Source: Prinia subflava (taxonomy: Eukaryota > Chordata > Aves > Passeriformes > Cisticolidae). From it: a stretch of DNA of 64,000 bases. Shown here piece by piece: positions 13,641-28,300 of the stretch (position 1 is the first letter of the stretch; every line of letters begins with the position of its first letter). The notes under the pieces were generated by a model. That model did not search any database. It saw only the letters and a list, made by a program, of their open reading frames with translations, and was not told the origin of the DNA. Made by a program: the position numbers and the translations under genes. Location of the stretch: the NCBI RefSeq assembly GCF_021018805.1, contig NC_086247.1:119261094-119325093 (forward strand). The letters are read 5' to 3'.

Positions 13641-14534
13641 TGAACAGGAGTCACATTGATCTAGCTACACTTCATTTCTATTGTCTATACTGGGAATTCC
13701 TCAGATTCAAGCTCATGGAAATTTTTGTTTGTTTGGTATAATCAATTTTTGATTATGTGTTCCTACAGGGAAAAAAGTCTCTCATTAATAGAAGAAAGCA
13801 ATTTTGTTTGGGAAGTTACAGATGTTTGTGGGCTCAATGGTAGGTAGTAAAAAATTGATGTCAAAACAAATGAACTGAGATACAAGGAATATATACAACG
13901 TATTAAATACAAAGACTAGAAGACAAAATTTGATCTGATTTTCAAATACTTTGGAAGAAAGGCTTCATAGCCATGGACTTTTCTCTAAAAAGATCTTGAT
14001 TTTGACAGAGTTCACTTAATACATTTGAAAAAGTATCAGAAAGTTGACTTCATTTCAGAAGTTTTTCAAGTAGAATAAAACTGTTGAAATATAATCTATA
14101 GTATATCGGTTAAGTAAGGTGCATATACAAGCTTGCTCAGTTCTAACCCATGGCAATACCTGGGGCCCCACAGCTAAACTTCAGGTAAGTATTATAGCCA
14201 CTGAGAGGTTGCTGAATCAGACCTTTTAAAATGTCCTTTAAAAAAACACAGGATTTCATTATTAGTTTTCCTCCTTAATCTATTCCTTGTTTGACACGGA
14301 ATGTTTCTGAGAAACTGAAATTGTGTTTTATTTCTGAAAGTGCAGATACTAAAAGTTTTCTGATGGCATCACCACATCCTGCCACTTACCACAAGCACTT
14401 TAAAAGGATATTTAACATCCTCCTGCAGGATGACCAGAACACCTCATTCTGGCTAGCAGGACAGAAGAAAACGGTAGAACACTTTCTCTTTGGGTGTGCA
14501 GAATAAAGTTCATTTTCTGGGGTTTTGCCTTTTC

Positions 14535-14558
14535 TCTCTGACATTTACATGTCAGAGA
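14535..14558. repeat. Perfect 10-bp inverted repeat (hairpin)
   Basis: tctctgacat and atgtcagaga are exact reverse complements separated by the four-base loop ttac. A TGACAT/ATGTCA core is present in each arm. Confidence 0.8.
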
Positions 14559-17500
14559 CATTTGCATTTACATACATTTCTGAATTCTTTCTAGGAACTC
14601 TCTGGAAATGTCACCCAGTTCAGGCTTACTCGGAGTCATTGTTCAATGAGTTTGTAGACGCTGCCTTTCTTTAACAGCAGAGCAGGAAGAATAGCGGACA
14701 GATGTTACAGGGCCTACGCCATCTGCAAAGGCTTCCTCAGCATTCCCATTTCCTCAGAAAGTCCATTTGGATGAGGGTGATCAGCTCAACAAATCAGGGC
14801 ATGTTCTCTCTTTGATAATGCAGCAGGCAAAGCCAGGGCAAAGCTTGGTGTTTTGAAAAGTGTGCTTTCAACTTTCTTCTAGCCAGAAAACAATGGACAA
14901 TTACTCATTAATTTTAATACCTTATAACCTAGTTTGTATAAACCATAGATCCCATGTCAAAACAAGGAGGAGGAAGGTCCAGTTTCTTCACAGCCTCTAC
15001 TGAGCGTGCACCAGCATCATTATGGAAATGACGCATCCTTTTGGAGATGCATTGACAAGCATCTCTTTGAACTGAACTCCAAACTCGAGATGAGCGATGG
15101 CAACATGCCCAATGTCTTTGTGTGCTAAGCCAGTAAACGAGCCTGTCATCCTTGCATTTTCTTCCACGCCATAGCCCCCTGTGCCCTGGCTTAAAAGTGA
15201 TTTATTACTCATCAGTTGAGAAGACGTATCAAGGAAGAAAAAGAAGTAAACTTCAAGTGTTCAGAAATTAGCATACACCTTGCCCAAACAGCATCACCTT
15301 TTCTGCTAATCCAACTATGGGTTTTAACAGGAAAAAAGCCTTGTCTAACATATAATTCCCAAAGTTTTTAATCACTACATGAATTTTTATATGCCAAATA
15401 CTGTCTTCAACATATGTATGTTCCTAGTGCTCTAGAAGGACAAATGGAAAATGATACTTAAAAGACAACAAAAGACTGAAATACAAGAACTAGCAGAAGT
15501 ACTGATGGATATAACTTTTTTATTCAGTTTGTCTTTTTTCATATATCAATTACATTAAATGAGATTTTTCTCATCTTTTTCCCTACGAGAGGGCGAAACT
15601 GCTTTTAGAAAACAAAAGTGTGCAGTTTTTGACTTGACATTATTTTGGAAACTTGCAAAAATATACTGAGGGGATAGATTGTTTGTTCCTTGACTGGCTT
15701 GCTGCTAACAGCAACATATGCAAACAGACTAGAAACTCAAATCACTCTTAAGATACAGGAATTCTTGTCATATTAATATTTCCTACATTATAATTTAGTC
15801 ATCACAGCCTGTTAGTCAACTTCTAATTTATTAAGTACATGTTTACAAAAAGATTAATTCCTTGAAAAATTCCCATCAAAATGTTAATCTGTCAAAACAA
15901 GTAACATAGAAATCGCTGATATAGCTATTACATACTCATCAGAACTATCAGGGGGAAGATTGTGTTCAGCTGCATTTCGAAGAGAAACACACTCCAGCCT
16001 TTACTATCACGCTTCCAGATGCTCAGGTTTCATTTAATGGAGTTAAGTGGAATAAATTTCTCAAAACATAATTTTATATATGCTGAACCAAGCATTCCAG
16101 AAAACACTGTGTTTTCTAAGAAGTTAAGACTTGGCTTTTTCCCCCTCAAAAAATGCCCAAGTCAGGGTTTTTTTTAAAAATATATTTCATATAAAACAAA
16201 CAGAACATTGTACTTGTAAAGTGAGATTTTAGTTCACAGTCTTTTTCAATCCTTTTGTCTTAGAATGACCTATTTACACACCTGAATTAACAAAACTGTA
16301 TTTGGATTTTTAATTTCTCCTGCAGTTTCAACCCTCCTTTCCTTCAAAACATTGATCACAACATCAAAACATTTGTTTCCTCCAGTAAACAGCAAAGCAG
16401 GTGCATTGCTCACACACCTCACAGATTTTGCAAATCAGGTAAAATGCTGTTTTTGTAAAGGTTTTCACAGCCTTCACTGAAATATTTGTGAAAAAATAGT
16501 ACTCTTTAAACCGTTAATTTGTACTGATGTTGAAATGATACAGGCACTTAAGAGGAATTCTGTGAGGTCAGACCCTGCTGTCAGCACCCAGCCTGGACAG
16601 AAGGTTGGGCGCTGCCTGCTTCAGGCTCCTCCACTACCTCTGCTGCACACTACGGTCCTGGCAATCCTTCCAGCCCCTGCTGCCCTTTGTCATAGAGGTT
16701 TTGGCTAAATATACCCACAGGCATTTATCCACCCTTCAGACACTTCCTCTTCAGATCAGTGCTTCACAGTGCACAAGGAAATGTTTCCAGTTGCATCCTG
16801 CCCCTCTGTGAACTTGACTAGCCTTTACCCCTCCAAGTCCCTTCCAACATAAAAAGAAACAATAGCAGCAAGCTCCCTTTCTCTAAGCAGCCTTTTGCCT
16901 TAGATTTAAGTGATACTCTAGTTTATTCCTTAAACTCCAATGTTAACTTAGAATTAGACAGACTCACTTGATGACTACACTTCACCTACATAACCTGTGC
17001 ACTACACTTGCTTTTGTGCCTTTTCTAGGCACATCCTCCACCACAAGTATGTTCTTACCAACCCTTCTGAATAAATCCTTGATGTAAACTTGAAGCATGA
17101 GTTTCAGAGGCCCAGTTGCTCCAGATCTACAGACCATAGTTCATTTATCCTGATGCAGATGAGGCTTTCATTTCTCCCATCTCTTGCTTTCTTCTGGGCT
17201 TCTTCCACCACTTCACAGGCAACACCTCCCAATGAAACTTCCTTTGAGATTCTCATTATCCCTAGTAGCTGCCTGTTGTTTCTCTGAATGACAACAAATT
17301 GCTTTCTTCATGCAGGCCTGGACCCTCTCCTGCTGGGTAAATCTCACATTTGTCACTGGCTGTGACAAACAAAACAGCATGTCACAACAGTTTACAGCAA
17401 GGCCAGCCAGGCTTTAACACTACTGTACAAAACATCAGGCTGGAATGTGGGTCCACAAGACCAGGTGGGATCCCAACACTCAGAAACAGGGTTTCAATGG

Positions 17501-20500
17501 ATGTCTCAACTCCAGAAAAGCAGTGCAACTTGCATCTGGAATCTGCACTTCAAGGCTGGAAGGCAGGAAAAGAGACCAAATCAGGTAAGCTCGGGAACTG
17601 CTCAGTTAGAAGATATCTCAGCTTTAACAGGCACGAATAAAAGGTCACAAAAACTGCAAGTATCGCCTTAGAAGTTTTCAAAGATATTCCTCTATAGCTC
17701 TGTTTATAAAAGGAACACATCAGACATGAAAGAGACTTGTTCACATTACAGAATACATTGCATCATGCTAAAACAACCCCAGCGCAACTGGAAAATTTCT
17801 TCATGGATAATGACCCAATTATAGGAAAGAAATTTAAACACTAGCTCACCCTCCTAGGCCCAGCTGCTGGTTATGCTTATATAGATCTCAAAGATACATT
17901 AACACATAAATTCAAAGACGTAAATTTTACACCCAACAAATATTCAACAACTCAAATGGCGTCAATGAAACAGCTTTTTATGTTCTTTACTTTGAATTTT
18001 CAAATTGTTAGGGTGCATGCAAAATTTGGCACATACAGCTACATAATAAGCTTATCTCCTCAAAAATGTAGTCCTCTTAACTTGAGCCCTTGCTCTTTTA
18101 CAAGATTGGATGAATGGTTTTGAAATGAGACACGGCACTCCATGGCAGTACTCTGCAAAAAAGTGGACAGAACTCAGGCACCTCTTGAACATACCTTCCC
18201 ATCCTATATCCTGCTGCACCATCCCAGCTGACCCAATAACCTCGGAGTGGGGAACTGGCATAGATTAGATTCTGAGTCAAAGTGCTCAACAAATGTCACT
18301 TTTCAATCACCCATCATATGCAGTGTCATCGGCCAGGGCCTCTGGCAGCAGGCAGAAAGGGCCTTGTCTAGAGCCCATTTCACACCAGATGAACCCACAA
18401 TCCCCCAAAACCTCAAAGGATTCACATCTTCCTAAGGACAAGGTCTGCTAAACTGGTCTGAAGGTGTTTGATCTTGCTACTTATAAATCATGGGAAAATG
18501 TATACATTTTTGTAGTCCTAGGAGAGATGATATTGGCTTTTAATTCTCAAATAATTGCTGGATGTATCTCATTGAGAAATGTGAAGCTTTTTCTTATGTT
18601 TCTATTCAATCCTTGAGCTCAGAAGGCATAGATGTTAAAGGCATAGATGCTTCTGGGATTGCTGTCTTCCCCTACACCATTTCTACTGAAGATTCACTCA
18701 ATGCCTCTAAGCCAGAAATTTCAGCACAAAAGAAGCAGGTTGGGGTTCAACTATGGATGATTTCTGGAGTGGAAAAGAAAGGATTTTAGAAACATACAGA
18801 TCCTTAATCATAGAAAATGCATATATTGAGTAATAGTGCCAAGAAGTAGACTTAATCCTGAAGTCCTTAAGATGCCAGAGCTCAATGAAGCTGAACGCTG
18901 TGGTCCCAATTAGTAAAAATACTTATGCACAAGCTTTTTATTAAGCACCAGTGAAATCCAATGAAGTTTATGAAAAGCATGTTACCTCAAACAAGCAAAA
19001 CTTGTGTTGAATACAATGGGAGTTCTGTTTATGCAAGGTGGAAAGGCTACCTTAAACAAAAACCCAGTATGTGAGAGTAATACTGGGGTTGAATGACTAA
19101 TCTCTCTTACTCACATAAACCTCATTTGCCTGCTTAGAGAATTCTGTCCCACCTTTTAAGGTGTTTTTAGTCTGATGGATATAATAAACTTAATCCTCCA
19201 TCCATAAGGTTTTGGGACATGAGATGTGAAGCATTTAATTCTATTATTGGTTTTATCAAAAGAATCTCTTTTCATTCAGTTAAGGATCAGAAAGAAAGCA
19301 CTTCTAATCCAATGGCTCTTCTAATTTTGGTAATGGAGACCTAATTTAATTTTAGACATGTAGATAAAAGGATACTAAAATGAGACATATCAATGAAGGT
19401 GTCATTACAAGTACTGTAAACAACTGCCTGTTTTTTCTTACTGCCTTAAAGCCCTGTGAGAAACCATCTTCACTGAAACTGAGCATGCAAATAATGTAAA
19501 AATACAATAAACCTCATGGAGACATACTAACCATCCACACTAATGTTCATAATTTTAAAGAATGTCAGGAGCAACAAACTCGTTTGTATGAAATCTTTTA
19601 AAGGAAGAGGAGGACAGTAGTGCTGTCTATGAGATTTTAGTGCCCATTTCCCTTTTCTACATGTTGTACTTGCAAGAGACTATCTCCACCTTCCACTGTC
19701 ATCCCAAGCTAAGAGAATTTTTGATGCAAATTGGGGTTCCCACACACACATGCACGGAGGGCAGAGGGGGCATGGCACTAAGCACCTGGTAATACATCAA
19801 CCTGGTTGCCATGCCTCTTGTGTTCATCAAACATGAAAATGTGCTAAGAATGCACTAATTACTGATGCCCCAAGATAATTTTCCCTGTTAATATCTTCAG
19901 TTTGCACTGTGGCTACTAGTTGCTGCAGTCTCCAACACAGTAGCAGAAGTAAAAGGCATCAGTAGATTACGTGGGAATTTTTAGGCTACTGATACTTTTT
20001 TTTTCATTGTTCAGCAAATTTTTACTATTTCACTGTCAAATGCTGCCTTTTCAGTACATTCAAAATATCCTAGCAAATTACTTGCATCCTGCATTTAGAC
20101 AACTCTGTATCATAAAGATTAGGTTAACTAAACACTCTCAGGACCCAGCCAATTTCTAATTATGGTAAACCCAGTAACTTGTCAACAGGAATTGGCTTTC
20201 CATGATTAAAATCAAGAAAACAGTTCTTATCAGAGCAGATAACACAGAATTGGGTCTATTTTCTGGCACAGCATCGATCAAAGATAAAGCCAAGACCAGG
20301 AAAACAGAAAACTTGTCTTGCAAGTAGAACAATATCCCCACTAAACACAACTATTTGAGAATTTTCATGTACTTCAGATGTAAGTATTTATATACATTAC
20401 CTCAGAGCACTCATTTAAATTAACAAATTTGCCCTTAGAATTCATAGAGCAATAACTACTCCAAGTCTGTATCATTTAGTACAGAGCCAACCCAAGTATG

Positions 20501-23500
20501 AATTAAAATTCTTGCCTCATAAGTATTTAGATTCTTTTGACAATCAGTAAGAGGGAAAGAAGCAACTGGTGATACAATATGTCAGATTCGGATTTTTATA
20601 TTCTGATGTAAAATCATCTTCTTTCAGTATTTTTCAAATTTGCAGGAAAAAACCTTCAGCTTCCCCTAAACTGCTGCTACTGAATGATTTTACATCATTT
20701 TGCAAGCCTGCATTTACTCAAGCTGACTCTTTACATTCAATGGTGACTAATAAGGAAGGACTAATGAGCTTAATTCCCTCTTTCTTTTATGCTTTTAAAC
20801 AAACAAAAGCCCATGCTTTCTTCCTTCTTTTCAACAGCAGAAAAGGAGGGGAGCACTGGCAGCTCAGGGCCAGGGTAAGGACAGATGAGAGACTGGCAGA
20901 TGGAAACCTAATCCTTAGCAACCTTCTCCCACCCATTCCCCCCCTCTCCTCCCCAATCCCCCATCCCTCTCTCCTATTAAGACCTGCTGAAGCTGACAAC
21001 TTGCCTTGAACATCTCCTTCCCTCCCATCCAAAAATGCAAGTCTGGGGCCTCAAAAGAGGAGAGTGGAGGCAGAGGGGCCAGGCAGGTGAACGCTGTGAT
21101 TTCAAACAGAACGGAGAGAGGAGAAAAGGCATCCTGGCAAGTGGGATAAAGGGAAAAGAGAAGAGCAGGAAAGGGAGGCATCAGTGGGTGTTTACTAATT
21201 TCTGAGCAGACCAGAAGATTAGTGATGAGACTTCGGGCAGAATAAGGGAGCAAAAATGCACTTAACACTAAAGTTGATCAAACTATGTGGAGATTGAAAA
21301 CAAGTTGGTATGGAGTTATGAAACAAATGTTTTCAACTAGGTAATAAAAGGTAATTGGCAGCAAAATATTCTCTAGTTCTATCCATCAAAACATGCTTTT
21401 CAAAATACATACTAACATTTATCACCCTTAATACCTTTACATAATATTGTAAGAAATTTGTCAGGATCCTGAAAGATACAGCCTTGGGGAAGAATAATTC
21501 CAGAAACTTCACCCCACCCAAACGTCTCTTCAAATGGCCCTATTTTACACAGACATTTGTTAAATGTACATAAAGAATAATAGGAGGGAATAGCCAGAAA
21601 GCAAGTCCACTCCCCCTCTGTGGGCCATGGCTTCACTCTGCTTGTGTCTGTCAATACACTAGACCTCATTTTCATCTAAAATTGGTGTCATGCTGCAAAA
21701 TGTAGTCATTCACTTTGAGAACTGCAATTATTGCTGTGCTCACATGCAGCAAAGCACCATCTGGCCTGTTCACAATGCAGGCACAATGCAGGAAGAGAGA
21801 GCACTGATGTAAATGGTTTTCTAGTAACACTGAATTCCTCCATAAAAAGCAAGTACAGTTGTATTTCAGTAATTATTCACAGAACCAAGCACTCTTAGAT
21901 GTCAATGAATACTCAAACATTTTTGAATGAACCCTGCTATCATCTTCTGTTACATTTCAGTCAATATTTCATGGACCTGAAGAATCACTGAGTATTAGAA
22001 TTTGTATCTATCTGGACGGATTTCCAAAATTCCTGAAAAAATACAAGACTGGCATTCCCCTAGGCAAATTCAGGTATATTCCTATTTTTGAGTCAAAGCA
22101 ACCTATGGATTTTTCAAACACACAAGAAAACAGTACCAACCCATGTGGTCATTTCAGTAGTAAATTACACAGCTATTAAGTGCTTACCATTTTTTACAAC
22201 TGTTAGCATTTAAATATACATGATCTAATGCTCAAGCCAGCATTTCAGCTATGCCTCTATGAACAGCAATAATACCATTTAAAATGAATAGCCTGCTATA
22301 GTCACAGAATGCATTACTGAGCATATAATGAATGAAACTGCTCACATGGACGGTGGTTCCTTCTCTATCCTTCCCTCCCCTCCACTTCGGAAATAGATCA
22401 ATAGTGATGTGATAACACAGGCAAAGATACAATGAGAAGCATTCGTTTGGGCATAGACTTTGGTGAATTTTACACCAGTTTAGATATGGATCAAGCAACT
22501 GTTTTGGCAGCACGAGCAACCAAAGTTGTGAGGAAAGGCAATAATTCCAAAAATGAGCTACATCAAATTACTAGAAATCTCATATAATTACTTGTTCCAA
22601 CGACATCATTCGCTCTTACACTGAGATGTGGTAAAAATCACTGCTCTTGGCAAAGCCTGATGCCTTCTCAACCAGAACAAGGAGAGAAATACTCTGTGGA
22701 TTTTGGATTTTTCCCAGATCAAAATGTTGGAGTACTTGAGAACAAGATTTCAGTTTGGAGCCAAAATTGATTATAATGCTTAGCAGAAAGCAAGTGGCAA
22801 TTCACTTACCAAGCTGCCACATTTCAACATTTTGTTATAAGGAATTAAACTTGCAAATTTCAGCATGACTGTGCAGTAGAAGTGAAAAACAAAATGATAA
22901 GGACTACCAACCACAGAAAATTTGTGTTCAAACTCAGATTCAGCTCACTTAGCCCAAGCCATCTGACGCTGTCGCAAAATCATTGAATGCAACTCTTAAA
23001 AGAAATGAGTACTGTCTTTTACTGAGTGATGAACCCTCATGTCAAATACGGGGAACACAGATAAGACCCCAGCTGTTAAAAAGCTGGAGCTCAAGGCTCC
23101 AGGGGAGAAGAGAAAGGAGGGAGGGACCCAGGGAGTTCTGTCTGTGCCAGCCTTTCTTTGTCCATAGAGAAAACCCAGTTAATGACTATTAAATCACAAT
23201 ACATGCCAAGGTACTCAAAAAGATCTCATTTGATAGAGGAAAGAAGCCAGCATTAAACTGAGAACAAGTACAACAAGGAATGGACTGGGGAAATGAATAG
23301 GAAATTTAAAAAGATAGCACATTATTTGTTCCCAGAAGCACAGCATAAGATGTTGGATACAGCAGGGATGTCCACCATTGTTCGCATGATGTCTTTGTTA
23401 AGAATGTAATTTAAGTTTTGTGTAGAATACAATATATAACCAGGACAGATAAATGAATTTTACATCGCCAAACTGAATAGTATGCAACCGGAAGTAATAT

Positions 23501-23609
23501 AAAAATTAAGCTGGTACAGATTGCTTCCAAATATTTCAACAAATATTTATACATTTTAGAATGCATCAATTCAGTTCATGAAAAGAGACTGAAGGCCAGT
23601 AAAGTTAAA

Positions 23610-23653
23610 AAGGCAATTTAAAAGTATTAAGAAGGCCATTTAAAAATATTAAG
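23610..23653 (+). repeat. Imperfect tandem repeat, 22-bp unit
   Basis: aaggcaatttaaaagtattaag is followed directly by aaggccatttaaaaatattaag. The two copies differ at two positions, giving a short local duplication in intron 1. Confidence 0.85.
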
Positions 23654-25035
23654 GGAATAGTACTTTTGAAAAAATGGTAATACATCTGCTACATGTCAGT
23701 GCACAATAGTGACAGGGAAGAGTTGCTTGTGTTTTGCAGCAGGAAGGCAGCCAGTGCATGCAGTCCAAAGGATGATTTACAAGCGTGCTCTTTTATAACC
23801 ATAAAAGGAGGAGAGGAAATGTAATGGTCAGAAATAGAACCACTGTAATTTAAGTAGGGGGAAAAAATGCTAGACAAGCACACGATAAATGAAATGGTAA
23901 ATAAAAAGATGGGCAAGTAAGAACAAGGCCAAAGAATGAAGTATCAACATGACACACAGGGATATCATGCAAAAGCATCCCGTAAAGGATGGCATCAGGC
24001 ATGAACTGACTGCTGAGGTCAAGGAACCCCAAATTCCTGTCCTAGCACTGACTCTCTGTGAAGGATGGGAAGTTATTTCATCGTGCTATCTTGCTCTGCA
24101 AATCAAAGGCAATGATACCTTCCCACCTACCTATCTCTTGGACATGGCAACAGAGAATCAATCAATGTCCTGACAGTACTTCCAACACTGAATGTGAAAC
24201 CCTGGCCCTGCTCAAGCTAGTGGGATTTTTTAATGCTGACTTCAACAGTGCCAGGATTTTTGTCTACAATTTGCTATCAAAAATGTTGGCTGTTATTATG
24301 TAAAAGGATTTTGAAGCCTTTATCCTTAGTTACTTCACAAATCAGGATTGCTCAGTCCATGGGTCAGGAAACAAATGGGGATGTGGAAATTTCACTCCCT
24401 TCTTCCTGATTTGCCTATTGCTGCTGTGAGCAAAGAGTCAGGATTTTACCTGAACTGTCAGTTTTGCTGTCTGTGCTAACAGAGGAGCACACGGTTCATT
24501 GTTACACAGCTAAGATGGATCTCAATGTTAGCACTAATAGAAGGTTTTCAGACATAAAAAGTTGGCATTTCTTTGTTGCAATTTTTCCTAAAACAGCTAT
24601 TCTTCAATATCTGCCCGAGAGAACTCATTAAAGATACATAAAGGAGAGGGAATTAAAAAAGAAATACAAGATCAACAAAAATTATTTCCTGCTACCATTA
24701 TCCTTTTTATTAGACATTTCAAAATGCAAAAGAAGCTGTCAATATTAACATTATAAATCTAAAAACAAACATTCAGAAAAACTGAAATTACAGACAAAAG
24801 GCAAAGCAGATCCTATGCTAAACAATGCTGCAAAAAACCACTGCTGGCACTGTAACTGGAAGATAACTTCATGCCAACATCATGGCTTCTCCATATGTCA
24901 GCTAAGAAGACAGAAGTTGTTAGTGAAAACTTCCAGAGTTCTTTACAGAAACTAGGGGGAGGGGAAGGAAGGAAAAATCCTAACGTGCAATATTGGTTTT
25001 TTTTAAATGAATAATACTTCTCTGGAATATATGGC

Positions 25036-25335
25036 ACGGAATCACAGAAGTGTTTAGCTTGAAAAGGACCTCAAAAATAAAAGTCCAACCATTAACCCAG
25101 CACTGCATAAGTGACCACTAAACCATACCCTGGAGTTCCACATCTACACAGGTTTAAATACCTCCGAGGGTTGGTGACTCCACCACATCCTCGGACAGCC
25201 TGTTCCAAGGCTTGACAGCCTTTCATTGAATAAACTTTTCCTAACACAGAATCTAAACCTCCCCTGCCGTGACTTGAGGCCAAGTTTCCTCTTGTCCTAG
25301 TACTTGTTCCTTTGGAAAAGAGATAGCCAGCTTTC
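25036..25335 (-). mobile_element. CR1 LINE 3' fragment
   Basis: On the plus strand, in order: 'ggaatcacagaag' (decayed terminal repeat), 'cttgaaaaggacctcaaaaat', 'aagtccaaccat', 'gaccactaaaccat', 'ttccacatctacac', 'ggtttaaatacctcc', 'ttggtgactccaccac', 'cagcctgttccaaggcttgacagcc', 'aatctaaacctcccctgccg', 'tgaggccaagtttcctcttgtcct'. This is the reverse complement of the CR1 3' region in full order, so the element lies on the minus strand and is 5'-truncated near 25,335. It is the best-preserved repeat in the window and a main reason for calling the source a bird. Confidence 0.93.
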
Positions 25336-28300
25336 TTCCTTAAAAGGATTGATCTCTCTGCTGTCCGATCACACTTTGATCCTAAAATCTCCAGTGCTAA
25401 AGTGTCAAGAGTGTCTCACTCAAAATTTGCGGAAGTACTGGTTCATTACGAAAGTTCTCCTCAAGACTGAAAGTAATTCTTATTACCAGTTTGAACCTCA
25501 GTTTGAACCTGTGCTTGTCAGATATGCTACTCTTAACATTAGCACGCAGGAGAAACTTAAGCAGAGAACTACCTCAGCCTTGCAGCAGTCACTGCAATGG
25601 AGTGCAAATAAATTTTATAGTACAGTGAAGCCATCATCCCTTTGTATCCTTTTAAGCTTGGAAATTGAATGGTATTTTTATTGAATTTGGATCTTAAAAT
25701 GGTCAAAGGCTGATATTTTATAAATCACTCTTTATGCTTCAAATCTACTTGCAAAGAATTACGAAAGAGCTTAGAAATATAGGAAAAAATAACCAGGAGC
25801 TTCAGTAACAGTATTTATCATTCAACCAAGAAGCAAAGGCACAGCTTTGCTGTGGGGGAAGAAGGCATCAGCTCATACAATAGCATAAGCCACTGAGGTC
25901 TGTTTTCATGTGTCCCTGTCATGATCAAATGGTTATGCAGTCCCTTCCCACCCTGACATCAAGATGCTACCTGCTGTATTTCAATTTTTGCAAATTTATG
26001 TTCTGTTACTTCAAGATTCTGCAGCTAAAAGCATGTCTAGACAGAAAAATGTGGCAGATTCTACCTCTGCTGTTTAAGCCCATGTATTTTCAAGTCTTAA
26101 AATGTAGCTACTGTGTGATAGACTTCGATGATAATCACAGCTGCTCATGAAACATCTGGAGTGAGAAGTGCCAAGTCTGTGTCTCTGGTTTGAAGGTGAC
26201 GATAATGTTGTCCTTCGGATCTGCACGGGGCTGGTCTCCTGTGCAAACTCCATGTGTTGCCTGCAGTCATCTTTTAGAGAAAGTCCATAAGCCAGCACAG
26301 TGGATTGTTCAATTCATGACTAATTTTACACCAGCAGTGGCAATGACTTCACTCTAGTGCTAAACTCCCCATTGGGGTGCTTGCAGCTCCCTCCCTTACA
26401 AACTCCTTTGCAGCAGCAGATGCTTGCTGACTTCCACTGTTGACCTGTTGACCTTGCTCTGTGCTGGAAGGCTGTGGCAGCACTTAAACCCCAAATTCTT
26501 CTTCTAGTGCATTTGAGGCAGTGAAGAGCCTTAATTCCTGACTGATTAAATGTCTTCCATGAACATGAGGTATCGGCATCATCAATCAAACCAGTTGGTA
26601 GTTTCACCTGGCCCCAAAACTGGCATTCTAGTGGAAATGAATGGATGGACTTAACAACAAATCACTTTTCAGACAGATATAACTGAAAGTTATTTTGAAT
26701 TATGGATACTTTAATTTAGATCTATCCAAAAATATAATTACTTATTATTGTTAAAGTAAGTTTCAAGTTATGGGAAAAAAATCTGACTTGAAATGACAGG
26801 AAGCTGAAGTTTCTCAGTGTTTTAATTAATCACAAAGTTTATTAATACTGATATTATTTTATTCATAGACATCAAACTCTAACAAATACATTTCCCCCCT
26901 TTTTAATGTATGTAGCTAATCAGACTGAACAGGATCACATTCAGCCACTCATATAAAATAGCAAATCAGCTTTCACATTTCTAGAAATTTGAGTTTCGAC
27001 TTAGTTCCAAAACGACAGTCCCTGTTTTTCCACAGGTAACAAAATGTATTGTAATTCATTGCCCAATTATTGTTCAATTTAACAGAGAGAAAAATCTAAA
27101 AGACACTATGTTCCTGTAGATTTATGTGGCTTTGACACTCAAAAGACAGGGACAACTCAAATACTTTACTGATAGTGTTATAGAGCAGAACTCCACCTGG
27201 GATGTCATTCTGGAGACAGACAGACAGACAACCCCTGATGGCTTGCACACATTTCCTGACGAATAAGCGCACATACAGCTGGAGACTAACAAAAGGACAG
27301 GGTGACTTTCAGCCAACCAAGCCCCAAAATACAGAGGGTATTTCAAGAAGCAGCTTACAGATTTAGGAGGATGTGGAAGAAATTAGGGAATGCTGCAGGG
27401 AGATGGATAGAGGGGGAAATACAAGCACATGTGAGGATAAGGCAGATAGGGACAATGCCTGGAGCCTTACAGCTGCGGTGTCACACAACATCTAACAGGT
27501 AGTGGGTAGCTTAGAGCATTCAGGATAAAGAGGGCTAAGACGCAAACCTATTCGTGGAATTCCTAATTTTAGACCCCGTTCCCCTAGCTGTCCACTAGAA
27601 ACTCCCCAGAGATTGCTGTTAGGACCAAACAGTTCCATTCCAATGCCTAGGCATGTGTTATCACAGACAATAAACAAACACTGCAAGAATAACTGGATGA
27701 AACACACAGCTGAATCAGCTAACAGAAACAAAATGATCACAGGCTTTACCCCCTTGATCAAGAATATCACACAGCCTTTAGCTGACCAACTGAGACATGT
27801 TGCCGCTTCATTTTGATGATGCACACAGCTCTACACAGCTGATCCATGTACTGTGAGGGGACCTGCTGATAGAAGTGATGTTCTGCAAAGCAGAAATGTG
27901 TAGCCATATGGAGCTCATTGGAAGAAAGAGCCTCTCTTTACACTCCTGGTTGAATTTCTCACATATCCTCATTATCTGTTATTTGCAGGGATCTAATATT
28001 CTGAACCATGGAGCCAATTCCACTTTACTGTTCTCCAAAGCATTTCTACTCCACTAAAGATATTTTAGAGACATAAGTGTAAGTGGCATTTACTCCCCAT
28101 TGAAAAGACTTGAAAGTTTCATGTTTATCCAATTTTTTTCCCAGAGTTTAAACTATTATCTGTATCATCCCTGAAATTCCCTATGTAGCTGTTTGATTTA
28201 TAATGAGTTGTTTCTCAAGATTCAATGGGACCAAAGTGTTTCATGTGAATAAAGATGTTATGTTCCTTATTTTACTATCATGTCATTTACGACCATCATG

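Larger units (their letters stand above)
9258..25035. other. Intronic sequence without recognised genes
   Basis: AT-rich, CpG-poor DNA. A pyrimidine-rich stretch (about 20,925-20,975) is followed by a purine-rich one (about 21,050-21,185), which accounts for the overlapping frames on both strands there (up to 146 codons). No exon, RNA gene or mobile element is identifiable beyond those listed. Confidence 0.7.

Noticed and set aside
17315..17584. Possible plus-strand exon bounded by ...TTCATGCAG and CAG|GTAAGC
   Set aside because: The splice motifs are good, but a stop near the start of the interval closes the main frame and nothing links it to a gene. Such pairs occur by chance in 64 kb.
20569..21009. 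146-codon plus-strand frame and overlapping minus-strand frames
   Set aside because: Explained by a pyrimidine-rich tract that lacks stops on both strands; no domain recognised.
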